A stretch of 26,443 nucleotides of DNA, taken from CAZFBR01 sp035353495 [NCBI: uncultured bacterium] (lineage in GTDB: Bacteria; DAOPZR01). The position numbers and the translations under genes were made by a program. The stretch is from positions 1-26,443 of the forward strand of contig CAZFBR010000015.1 of assembly GCA_964517215.1 (NCBI GenBank). Direction: 5' to 3'. Positions 6,694 to 14,360 of this stretch are shown here, piece by piece. Below the pieces are notes generated by a model that had not been told where the DNA came from, searched no databases, and saw nothing but the letters and a program-made list of their open reading frames with translations. Numbering within the stretch: position 1 is the first letter of the stretch; the number at the start of each line of letters is the position of its first letter.

Positions 6694-8034
6694 ATGACGC
6701 CTACCCCGGCCGGCAGCGCCCCGGTCGCGGACCCTGCGCCGGCGGAGGTTCCGGTGCGGCCGGCGGCGGCTGGCGGCGGGGCGGCCATGCGCGAGGCGCT
6801 GGCGCTGTTCATCGGCGGCGCGCTGTGGCTGATGTATTACCCGGGCAATCCCCTTCCCCCCGATGTGACGCCGGCCGGCGCGACCGCCCTGCTGCTGCTG
6901 CGCGGCAGCGCGCCGCTGTGGTGGTGGAAGTCGCTCGGCATGCTGCTGCTGATTGCCGGCTGGCTGACGGCGTATCAGCGTGGCGGCGGCCGGCGCGGGC
7001 GCGCGGTGCTGATCCTGCTTTTTGCCGGCTGGGCGCTGCTCCTGCCGACGCTGGCGGAGATGGCCCTGCGCCAGCGCACCCAGCCGCACTATTATGCCCA
7101 TGACGGGGGGGTGCTGCAGCTTGAGGCGGCCGCAGATTTCCTGCGGGCGGGCGTCAATCCCTACGCCGCCGATTACCGGATGACGCCGCTGGGCCGGTTC
7201 TCCGGCATGGCCATGCCCGGCGGGCATCCCGCGCTCGACCATTGCGTCTATCCGCCGGCGTCGTTCCTGCTGCTGGTGCCGCTGCGGGCGCTGGCGCCGG
7301 CGGCGGATGCGCGGCTGCTTTCCCTGCTGCTCGTGGCGCTGGTGGCGGTGGTGCTGGCGCGCGAAGCGTCGCTCCTGCCGCTGATCGGCTGGGTGGCGAA
7401 TCCGCTGTTGAACTTCTATCTGGTGCGCGGGACCAATGACCACCTGATGCTGGCGGTCATGGTGCTGGGGGTGCTGGCGGCGCGGACAGGTCGCTGGCGG
7501 CTGGCGGGCGGATTGCTCGGACTGGCGGGCATGATCAAGCCGTTTGCCTGGACGGTGGCGCTGCTGCTGCTGGCCGGGCAGCGCGACCGGCGGGTGTGGC
7601 GGGCGGCGGGCGGGGCATGGCTGCTGACGACGCTGGCGCTGCTGCTGCCGTTTGTTTTCTGGTCGCCGCTGGCCCTGTATGATGATCTGCTGGCCTATCC
7701 GCTGGGCTGGAGTGCGGTCAGTTATCCGGTCGAGCTGATCGGCAATTACGGGTCGGGCGCGCTGTGGCATGGCCTGCCGCCGGCCGGGGCGCGGCTGCTG
7801 GCTGCCGCCGGGGCGCTGGCGACGCTGGCGCTTCTCGGCGCGCTTATCCGCCGCCGCTGGCGGGCCGGTGGCATACTGCCGGCGCTGGCCGATGCGGCGC
7901 TGCTGCTGACGGTGGCGGGCTGGAGCGGACGGTTCCTGCATGACAACTACCTTGGGGTCTTCGCCCTGCTGGCCTGGTGGGGATTGACGCTGCCCGAGCG
8001 CTGTGGTACGCTTACCGACGCTGATATGCGCTGA
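6694..8034 (+). CDS. Polytopic membrane protein, GT87 (DUF2029)-like polyprenyl-sugar glycosyltransferase
   Basis: The 446-residue product has a Pro/Ala-rich N-terminal tail (1-30) followed by about ten hydrophobic segments. Features resembling GT87/GT-C glycosyltransferases are DGGVLQLEAAADFLRAGVNPYAADY in the first large loop, the YPPASFLLLVPL stretch, and GMIKPFAW in a later loop. Enzymes of this type take a sugar from a polyprenyl phosphate carrier on the outer face of the membrane. The start is supported by GGAGCAGGA at 679-687 of the 6 kb block (6679-6687). No catalytic residue can be assigned with certainty, so a membrane protein of another GT-C family remains possible. It sits between ruvA and the aminotransferase with short gaps. 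Confidence 0.6.
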   Translation: MTPTPAGSAPVADPAPAEVPVRPAAAGGGAAMREALALFIGGALWLMYYPGNPLPPDVTPAGATALLLLRGSAPLWWWKSLGMLLLIAGWLTAYQRGGGRRGRAVLILLFAGWALLLPTLAEMALRQRTQPHYYAHDGGVLQLEAAADFLRAGVNPYAADYRMTPLGRFSGMAMPGGHPALDHCVYPPASFLLLVPLRALAPAADARLLSLLLVALVAVVLAREASLLPLIGWVANPLLNFYLVRGTNDHLMLAVMVLGVLAARTGRWRLAGGLLGLAGMIKPFAWTVALLLLAGQRDRRVWRAAGGAWLLTTLALLLPFVFWSPLALYDDLLAYPLGWSAVSYPVELIGNYGSGALWHGLPPAGARLLAAAGALATLALLGALIRRRWRAGGILPALADAALLLTVAGWSGRFLHDNYLGVFALLAWWGLTLPERCGTLTDADMR

Positions 8035-8050
8035 AGGCGAGGGTATTACC

Positions 8051-9190
8051 ATGATTTCACGACGTGTGCAGGCGGTCGACTCTTCGGGCATCCGCAAGGT
8101 GTTCGAGCTGGCCGCCAAAATGAAGGACCCGGTCAACCTGTCCATCGGCCAGCCCGATTTTGACATCCCTGAGCCGCTGAAAGAGGTGGCGATCGAGGCC
8201 ATCCGCACCGGGCAGAACCGCTATACCCTGACCCAGGGGATTGCGAAGCTGCGCGAGGGGGTGCGGGCCAATCTGGCGGCGACCTGCGGGGTAGCCGTTG
8301 GCGCCGACGAGGTGCTGATCACCTCGGGGGTGTCGGGCGGCCTGCTGCTGGCCTTTCTTGCGCTGCTCGATCCGGGCGATGAGATCATCATCTTCGACCC
8401 GTACTTCGTCATGTACAAGCATCTCGTGCGCCTGGTCAACGCGGTGCCGGTGATCATCGACACCTACCCGAGTTTCCTGCCCGATCCGGAGCAGGTCGCC
8501 GCGGCGATCACCCCGAGGACGAAGGCGATCATCCTCAACTCGCCGGCGAACCCGACGGGGGTGGTGCTGCCGGAGGCGCTGCAGCGGGAGCTGGTCGCCG
8601 TCGCGGCGAAGCACGGGCTGGTGATCATCTCCGACGAGATCTACCGCGATTTCCGCTACAGCGACACGCCGCATTTCAGTCCGGGCTCGATCTATCCGGA
8701 CACCATCACCATGGGCGGATTTTCGAAGTCGCATGCCATGACCGGCTGGCGGCTGGGCTACGCCACCGCACCGAAGGCGATCATGGACGAGCTGATCAAG
8801 GTGCAGCAGTACACCTTCGTCTGCGCGCCCGCGCCCATGCAGCTGGCGGCGGCGGCGGCGCTCGCGTTCCCGATGCAGGAACATTTCGACGATTTCGGCC
8901 GGAAGCACCGGCTGATCCGCGACGGGCTGGCGCCGGAGTTCCGCATCAGCGGCGGGGAGGGGGCGTTCTACCTCTTCCCCGAAGTGCCGGCGGGTTGCGG
9001 CACCGCGACGGAATTCGTCAGCGAGGCGATCACGCGCAAGGAGGTGCTGGTCATTCCCGGCAATGTCTTCTCCGAGCGCGACACGAATTTTCGCCTGTCG
9101 TTCGCCACGACGGAGGCGACGCTCAAGCGCGGGATTGCGGCGCTCTGCGCGCTGGCGCGCGAACTGCGCGCGGAGCGCGGGGCATGCTGA
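8051..9190 (+). CDS. PLP-dependent class I/II aminotransferase
   Basis: This 379-residue protein follows the fold-type I aminotransferase pattern: LSIGQPDFDIP near the N-terminus, the glycine-rich ITSGVSGGLLLAF, NSPANPTG, VIISDEIYRDF (with the aspartate that pairs with the pyridine nitrogen), the lysine that binds PLP (K226 in GGFSKSHAMTGWRLGY), and an arginine near the end (FRLSFA) that binds the substrate carboxylate. The closest annotation style is aspartate or alanine aminotransferase, but substrate cannot be read from sequence. The start at 8051 follows GGCGAGGG; an in-frame codon at 8003 would overlap the previous gene. Its last seven bases overlap the YchF-like gene, indicating coupling. 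Confidence 0.92.
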   Translation: MISRRVQAVDSSGIRKVFELAAKMKDPVNLSIGQPDFDIPEPLKEVAIEAIRTGQNRYTLTQGIAKLREGVRANLAATCGVAVGADEVLITSGVSGGLLLAFLALLDPGDEIIIFDPYFVMYKHLVRLVNAVPVIIDTYPSFLPDPEQVAAAITPRTKAIILNSPANPTGVVLPEALQRELVAVAAKHGLVIISDEIYRDFRYSDTPHFSPGSIYPDTITMGGFSKSHAMTGWRLGYATAPKAIMDELIKVQQYTFVCAPAPMQLAAAAALAFPMQEHFDDFGRKHRLIRDGLAPEFRISGGEGAFYLFPEVPAGCGTATEFVSEAITRKEVLVIPGNVFSERDTNFRLSFATTEATLKRGIAALCALARELRAERGAC

Positions 9191-10188
9191 CCGTCGCGGT
9201 GACCGGGCCCGCCCTGGCCGGGACGAGCACGCTCTTCCGCGCCATCGCCGGCCCGGCGGTGGCGGGCGACCGCGCGGTGGTGGCGCTCCCCGACCCGCGT
9301 CTCGCGGCGCTGAGCGCGCTCTACAGCCCGAAAAAGACCACGCCGGTGCAGACCTGTTTCTTCGAGGCCAAGGCGGTGCCGGCGGCGCTGCAGGAGGCGG
9401 ATGCGCTGTGCGTGACCATCCGCTGCTTTTCGTTCACCGACGATGAAAAACTCGACGCCGGCGCGACCCTGCGCGGGCTGGTGCAGGATCTGCTGCTCGA
9501 AGACCAGAAACGGGTCGAGAACCGGCTGGAACGGCTGCGCAAGCAGAAGGGGAACCGGTCTCCCGCCGAGGAACGCGAATGGCAGCTGCTGGAACAGCTG
9601 CTGCCGCGGCTGGAGCAGGAACAGCCGGTGCGCGGGTTCGAGCTTTCGGCGGATGATGCCAAGCTGTTGCGCGGCTACCGGTTCCTGACCGCCAAACCGC
9701 TGATCATTGTCGGGAACCATCACGAGCGCGGGATCGATGCGGCGCAGGCGGCGCAGCTCGCCGCGGCGGCGCAGCCCTACGGCTGGCCGGTGATCGACCT
9801 GTGCGCGACGATCGAGGCGGAAGTGGCGGCGCTCGACAGCGAGGCGGAGAAGAAGGAATTCCTCGCCTCCTACGGCGGCGCCGATCCGGTGCGCGACCGG
9901 CTGCTGCGCACGCTGTACGACTATCTCGAGGCGATCTGCTTTTTTACCGTCGGACCGGACGAAGTGCGCGGCTGGTCGATCCGCCGCGGGACGAACGCGA
10001 AGTGCGCGGCGGGTGAAATTCATTCCGACCTCGAGCGCGGGTTCATCCGCGCGGAGGTGGCGGCGTACGATACGGTGATCGCCGAAAAGAGTTTTGAGGC
10101 CTGCCAGAAGGGGAAGAAGTCGCGGCAGGAGCCGGCGGGTTACATCGTCCGGGACGGCGACATCATGGAGATCAAGTTCAACGTCTGA
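9184..10188 (+). CDS. YchF/OLA1 homologue with degenerate nucleotide-binding site
   Basis: The C-terminal TGS-type domain (about 246-334) is clearly YchF: EVRGWSIRRGTNAKCAAGEIH, FIRAEV and YIVRDGDIMEIKFNV align with the family end to end. The middle keeps VVALPDPRLAALS, a coiled-coil region, and the YchF-style NxxE base-recognition motif (NHHE, 178-181). The GTPase core is eroded. The P-loop usually reads GLPNVGKST but here reads GPALAGTST (8-16), so lysine is replaced by T14. The switch I segment is shortened, and the stretch normally carrying DIAGLVKGAS plus the following residues is absent. At 334 residues it is about 30 shorter than usual. The open frame is uninterrupted, so this is a divergent gene rather than an obvious frameshift. 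YchF binds ribosomes; this one may do so without ATP/GTP hydrolysis. Confidence 0.88.
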   Translation: MLTVAVTGPALAGTSTLFRAIAGPAVAGDRAVVALPDPRLAALSALYSPKKTTPVQTCFFEAKAVPAALQEADALCVTIRCFSFTDDEKLDAGATLRGLVQDLLLEDQKRVENRLERLRKQKGNRSPAEEREWQLLEQLLPRLEQEQPVRGFELSADDAKLLRGYRFLTAKPLIIVGNHHERGIDAAQAAQLAAAAQPYGWPVIDLCATIEAEVAALDSEAEKKEFLASYGGADPVRDRLLRTLYDYLEAICFFTVGPDEVRGWSIRRGTNAKCAAGEIHSDLERGFIRAEVAAYDTVIAEKSFEACQKGKKSRQEPAGYIVRDGDIMEIKFNV

Positions 10189-10257
10189 CGGGAAACGCCG
10201 GCGTTCCGGCGGCGGTCGTTCCCGGTCGGTGAAGACGACGGGGGGAGAAGAACGGAG

Positions 10258-11367
10258 ATGACGGCGCAGGTATACTATACCGATCAGCGGGAATCGCTGC
10301 AGGGCTCGATGGCGACGAAACTGGCCGCCCTGTGGCGGGCGATGGATGGCGACCGGGCTGTCCCGAAGGGAAAACTGGTCGCAATCAAGCTCCATTTCGG
10401 CGAACTGGGCAATGCGGCCTATGTCCATCCGACCTACGTGCGCGCCATCGTCGACCTGGTCCGGGCGGCGGGTGGGCGCCCGTTCCTGACCGACTCCAGC
10501 ACCATCTACAAGGGCTCGCGCTCCGACGCGGTCAACCACCTCGAGACGGCGATCCGCAACGGGTTTGTGATGAGCGTGGTCAATGCCCCGGTGATTATCG
10601 CCGACGGATTGCGCGGCGGCAGCACCGTGACCGTGCCCGTTCCCGGCACGCACTGCAAGGAAGTCGAAATCGGCGGCGAGGCGGCGGCGGCGGATGCCCT
10701 GATTGTGATCACGCACTTCAAGGGTCATGAAGTGACGGGGTTCGGCGGCAGCATCAAGAATATCGGCATGGGGCTGGCCGCCAAGCACGGCAAGCTGACC
10801 ATGCACTCGACCCTCTGCCCGCAGGTGAGCGCGGAGGACTGCGTCCGCTGCGGGGTCTGCGCGGCCAACTGCGCACACCATGCCATCACGGTGGGCAAGC
10901 AGAAGGCGGAGATCAGTGTGGAGAAATGCGTCGGCTGCGGGCAGTGCATCGTCGTCTGCCCGACGGGGGCGATCGGGCTGGCGTGGAACGGCAATCCGCA
11001 CGACCTGCAGGAGAAGATGGCGGAATACGCCATGGGGACGCTGTACGGCAAGCAGGGGCATGCGCTCTTCTTCAATTTCCTGCAGAAGATTTCCCCCGAT
11101 TGCGACTGCTACGGGTTCAACGACACGCCGATTGTGCCCGACCTCGGGGTGATGGCGTCGCGCGACTGCGTGGCCATCGACCAGGCCTGTTATGACATGG
11201 TCAACAAGACCGAGGGCAATCCGCTGTCGCGCCAGCCGACTCCGGCGGGCGCGGACAAGTTCAAGGCGCTCTTCCCGCATATCGACCCGACGGTGCAGCT
11301 GGCGCACGGCGAGCGGATCGGGCTGGGCACGCGCCGCTACGAGCTGACGCAGGTGGGCGGGCGATGA
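10258..11367 (+). CDS. DUF362 protein with two [4Fe-4S] ferredoxin motifs
   Basis: The 369-residue product belongs to the DUF362 family, with VAIKLHFGELGNAAYVHP near the N-terminus, FLTDSSTIYKGSR, and THFKGHEVTGFGGSIKNIGMGLA in the core. Two cysteine clusters follow: C195, C198, C201, C205 and C224, C227, C230, C234, each a CxxCxxCxxxC pattern able to hold a [4Fe-4S] cluster. An iron-sulphur redox or electron-transfer role is likely, but no reaction is established for the family as I know it. No signal peptide is present, so it should be cytoplasmic. The start has GGAG-type sequence upstream. Its stop overlaps the following lipoprotein ATG (ATGA). It follows the largest gap in the operon (69 bases), where I see no convincing promoter. 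Confidence 0.88.
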   Translation: MTAQVYYTDQRESLQGSMATKLAALWRAMDGDRAVPKGKLVAIKLHFGELGNAAYVHPTYVRAIVDLVRAAGGRPFLTDSSTIYKGSRSDAVNHLETAIRNGFVMSVVNAPVIIADGLRGGSTVTVPVPGTHCKEVEIGGEAAAADALIVITHFKGHEVTGFGGSIKNIGMGLAAKHGKLTMHSTLCPQVSAEDCVRCGVCAANCAHHAITVGKQKAEISVEKCVGCGQCIVVCPTGAIGLAWNGNPHDLQEKMAEYAMGTLYGKQGHALFFNFLQKISPDCDCYGFNDTPIVPDLGVMASRDCVAIDQACYDMVNKTEGNPLSRQPTPAGADKFKALFPHIDPTVQLAHGERIGLGTRRYELTQVGGR

Positions 11368-11795
11368 CCGTGCGGCCGGCGGGGTGGCTGCTGATCGCAC
11401 TGCTGCTGGCGGGATGCGGCGCCGCGCTGCAGCCGGTAATCTTTCTGCCGGAACCGGTGCAGGTGCCGGCAGGTTGCGAGTTCCACTCGCGCCGGGAGTT
11501 CACCCCGGCATCTGCGGCATGGCTGAGCGACAGCGGGGCACTGGCCCTGCAGGCGCTGCGCGCAACCCTGATGGAGAACCGGGCAACAGTCATTGCCGGG
11601 TTGGGGTTGCCTGACAGCGCGCCGGTTCTGCCGGCGACGTGGCCGGCCGAAACGCAGACCGGGACGCTGCTGGTGGCGCCGGCGGGGGACCGGTTTCTCG
11701 CCGAGGCGGCGCTGCCGCTGGCCGGTCCGCGGTTGTGGCTGCAGTACGACCTGACGCGCGGCCGCGCGGAATACCTGTACTTCGTGGCGCACTGA
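11364..11795 (+). CDS. Small predicted lipoprotein of unknown function
   Basis: The 143-residue product starts with a type II signal peptide: MTVRPAG, hydrophobic WLLIALLL, then the lipobox LAGC with the lipidated cysteine at residue 18. The mature part is about 125 residues, with no motif I recognise. Lipidation and export to the envelope are expected from the lipobox. It overlaps the DUF362 gene by four bases and precedes the Wzy/WaaL-like gene by about ten. Confidence 0.75.
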   Translation: MTVRPAGWLLIALLLAGCGAALQPVIFLPEPVQVPAGCEFHSRREFTPASAAWLSDSGALALQALRATLMENRATVIAGLGLPDSAPVLPATWPAETQTGTLLVAPAGDRFLAEAALPLAGPRLWLQYDLTRGRAEYLYFVAH

Positions 11796-11806
11796 CTGAC
11801 CGGGCC

Positions 11807-12979
11807 ATGATGGCGGAACCGATGACGGTGGCGACGGGCAGCCGTCCGGCCGGGCGGGTTGCGGGTGCGGCTGATATGCTGCTGCCGTGGCTCTTATGGC
11901 TGTTGCTGCTGACCATTCCCTTCTCCGAAGCACTGAAGAATATCCTGTTCGGCCTGACGGCGCTGGCGTGGCTGCTGGCGCGCGGCTGGCAGACCCCGGC
12001 GGGTCCGCTGCGCTGGCTCGGGTATCTGGTCATGGTGGCCGTGCTCTCCGCGGTGTCGGCACTTTCGCCGCGCGAGGCGCTGAACGGCGCGTTCGACTGC
12101 CTGCGCATCTTCCTGTGCGGACTCTGCGCGCTGCGGGTGGCGGCGAACGAGCGCCGGGCGGTGGCGACGCTGGCGGTGGCGGCGGCGGGGACGGCGGCGG
12201 CGGCGGCGTGGGCGATGTTCAGTGTGAAGATGGGGTGGCTCAATTTCGGATCGGCCGGGCTCAAGGTCATGTCACTCGGCTTTGCCAACCATTCCGCCAC
12301 GTATCTGCTGCTGGCGACGCTCGCGGCGCTGACCCTGCTGCCGCGCGGCGGCCGGATGGGATGGCTGGCGGCGGCGGCGCTGCTGCCGCTGCTGGCGGGG
12401 CTCTGGCTGACCTCGTCGCGCGGGGCGTGGGTGGCGGCGGTGCTGGTGCTGCTGCTCTTTCTGCTCCGCCATGCCACCCGCCGCATCTGCCTGACGATCG
12501 GCGTGATTGCCATCGTCATGGTGCCGGTCGTTCTGCACAGTGAACAGGCTCTGGTGCAACTGGAGAATTTCGGGCGCGGTGGCGAGGTCGGCTGGCGCGC
12601 GCGGATGTGGCAGGACTGCGTCCCGGTGATCAGCGAGCGGCTGTGGCTGGGGGTGGGCGCGCGCAATTTCAAGATGCTCGACCCCGAGCGCTATCTGCGG
12701 GTCTGGGCCTACAGCGACCATGCGCATAATACCCTGGTCAATCTTGCCGTTGAGCTTGGCCTGGCGGGACTGGCCTGTTATCTGGGGCTGCTGGCGGCGG
12801 CGATCCGCAATTCGCTGCGCCTGCCCCGGGAATGGCGGTTCCTGCCGCAGGGCGCGGTGCTGGCCATGCTGGTGGCGGGGATGGCGACCACCACGCTGCA
12901 CACCGAGGGGGGCATGCTGTTTGCCGTCCTGCTGGGCACCGCCGCGGCGCGGACTGCGGCGGAAACGCCTGCTGGCTGA
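11807..12979 (+). CDS. O-antigen ligase/polymerase family membrane protein (Wzy/WaaL-like)
   Basis: The protein is about 390 residues with ten or so membrane segments. The conserved region of the Wzy_C/O-antigen ligase family is present: LTSSRGAW (about 205-212) and the outer-loop/TM motif HAHNTLVNLAVELGLAGL, in which the histidine is typically functional. Such proteins polymerise or ligate polyprenyl-linked glycans on the outer face of the inner membrane. Start choice is uncertain: ATG codons at 11807, 11810 and 11822 are all in frame and none has a strong ribosome binding site. A much longer frame from 11639 would overlap the lipoprotein and is unlikely. It lies four bases before rimO. Confidence 0.82.
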   Translation: MMAEPMTVATGSRPAGRVAGAADMLLPWLLWLLLLTIPFSEALKNILFGLTALAWLLARGWQTPAGPLRWLGYLVMVAVLSAVSALSPREALNGAFDCLRIFLCGLCALRVAANERRAVATLAVAAAGTAAAAAWAMFSVKMGWLNFGSAGLKVMSLGFANHSATYLLLATLAALTLLPRGGRMGWLAAAALLPLLAGLWLTSSRGAWVAAVLVLLLFLLRHATRRICLTIGVIAIVMVPVVLHSEQALVQLENFGRGGEVGWRARMWQDCVPVISERLWLGVGARNFKMLDPERYLRVWAYSDHAHNTLVNLAVELGLAGLACYLGLLAAAIRNSLRLPREWRFLPQGAVLAMLVAGMATTTLHTEGGMLFAVLLGTAAARTAAETPAG

Positions 12980-12983
12980 TCAC

Positions 12984-14360
12984 ATGGCCCGTCCGCTGCG
13001 GATCTTTCCGGTTTCTCTCGGTTGTGTCAAAAACGAGGCCGACCTTGAACTGGCACTGACCCGGCTGACGGACGCGGGGCATGCGCTGGCGGCGTCATTG
13101 CGCATGGCTGACGTGGCGCTGGTGAATACCTGCGCGTTTACTGATGATGCGCGCCGCGAGAGCCGGGCGGCGATTAACGACCTGGAACGCGCTGCGGACC
13201 GCGGGGTGACGGTGGTGGTGATGGGCTGCCTGGTGCAGCATGCCCGGCAGCGGCTGCTGGCTGATTTTCCCTGGGTGGCGGCGGCGGTCGGGCCGGGGAG
13301 CGTGGCGCAGCTGCCCGCGGTGCTGGCGCGGGCGCGGGCCGGCGCCCGGCCGCTGCTCTGCGGCGGCCTGCACAAGCCGCCGGCGGGTCAGCCGACCGTC
13401 AAGCTTACCCCGCGCCACTATTCGTATCTGCGCATCGCCGAGGGGTGTGACAACCGCTGCCATTACTGCATCATTCCCGACTTGCGCGGCGGCTTGCGCA
13501 GCCGTTTGCCGCGCGAGATCATCAGTGAGGCCCGCCGGCGGCTGGCGGAGGGGGCACGTGAGCTGATTCTTGCGGCGCAGGACACGGCGAACTACGGCAC
13601 CGACCTGGCGCCGCGCGGGTCGCTGCCGGAACTGCTGACGGAACTGGCGGCGCTCGACGGTGAGTTTTGGCTGCGCGTGCTCTACGCGCATCCGGCGCAT
13701 GTGACGGATGAACTGCTGGCGGTGATGGCGCGGGAAACGAAGATTGTCAAATATCTCGATATGCCGCTGCAGCACAGCCATCCCGCGGTGGTCAAAGCGA
13801 TGGGCCGGCCGGCGCTTGATGCGCTGGCCCTGGTGCGGCGGGTGCGCGCGGCGGTGCCGGGCATCGCGCTGCGCACGACGCTCATGGTCGGCTTCCCCGG
13901 CGAGGGGGAAGAGGAGTTCGCGGCGCTGACCGAGTTTGTCCGTGCCGCGCGGTTTGAACGGCTGGGGCTGTTTGCCTTTCAGCCGCAGCCGGGAACGCCG
14001 GCGTTCAATCGCACGGGGCATCTTGACCCCGAGCTGAAGGAACAGCGCCGGCAGACGTTGTGGCGGCTGCAGGAGGAGACCAGCGAAGAGCGCAATCGCG
14101 CGCTGGTCGGGCAGACGCTGACCGTGCTGGTTGACGCGCGGGAAGGAGACCGGTTCCGTGCGCGGACGGTTGCCGATGCGCCGGAGATCGACCAGACCGT
14201 GACCGTGCGCGGCACCTGCCGGGTCGGCGTCTTTACGCAGGTGACGGTGACCGGTGCCGAGGCGTTTGCTCTGCAGGCCCGGGTGACCGGTCGCACAGCA
14301 CCGCGAACGGACAAGAAGCAGTCGGCACGCATGCCGGCCGGACGGCGGGCGCGGTCGTGA
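12984..14360 (+). CDS. rimO: Ribosomal protein S12 methylthiotransferase RimO
   Basis: This 458-residue radical SAM enzyme matches the methylthiotransferase family and its RimO branch, which modifies an aspartate of ribosomal protein S12. The N-terminal domain has FPVSLGCVKNEAD (C14), LVNTCAFTDDAR and VVVMGCLVQHARQRL, giving the three cysteines of the first cluster. The radical SAM triad is C155, C159, C162 in EGCDNRCHYCIIP. LGLFAFQPQPGTPA and MVGFPGEGEEEF are typical of the core, and a C-terminal TRAM-like segment (about 370-440) follows. The tail ends in a basic, Arg/Lys-rich extension. There is little ribosome binding sequence, suggesting coupling to the upstream gene. Its stop overlaps the next gene. 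Confidence 0.93.
   Translation: MARPLRIFPVSLGCVKNEADLELALTRLTDAGHALAASLRMADVALVNTCAFTDDARRESRAAINDLERAADRGVTVVVMGCLVQHARQRLLADFPWVAAAVGPGSVAQLPAVLARARAGARPLLCGGLHKPPAGQPTVKLTPRHYSYLRIAEGCDNRCHYCIIPDLRGGLRSRLPREIISEARRRLAEGARELILAAQDTANYGTDLAPRGSLPELLTELAALDGEFWLRVLYAHPAHVTDELLAVMARETKIVKYLDMPLQHSHPAVVKAMGRPALDALALVRRVRAAVPGIALRTTLMVGFPGEGEEEFAALTEFVRAARFERLGLFAFQPQPGTPAFNRTGHLDPELKEQRRQTLWRLQEETSEERNRALVGQTLTVLVDAREGDRFRARTVADAPEIDQTVTVRGTCRVGVFTQVTVTGAEAFALQARVTGRTAPRTDKKQSARMPAGRRARS

Noticed and set aside
6151-8208. A 685-codon minus-strand open frame
   Set aside because: It is opposite ruvA and the GT87-like gene; its Gln/Arg/His-rich composition is a shadow of GC-rich codons.
9184-9446. 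A frameshift as the cause of the shortened YchF GTPase core
   Set aside because: The other forward reading frames in this stretch do not contain the missing DIAGLV-type segment, and the used frame stays open and keeps flanking YchF motifs.
10194-10205. The palindrome AACGCCGGCGTT after the YchF-like gene
   Set aside because: It is short with no T-run and no second copy seen, so neither a terminator nor an operator can be supported.
8968-11400. An 810-codon minus-strand open frame
   Set aside because: It is antisense to the YchF-like and DUF362 genes, with low-complexity composition and no motif.
11639-11806. A longer N-terminus for the O-antigen ligase-like gene
   Set aside because: It would overlap most of the lipoprotein end in another frame and adds Arg/Gly/Ala-rich residues before the first membrane segment.
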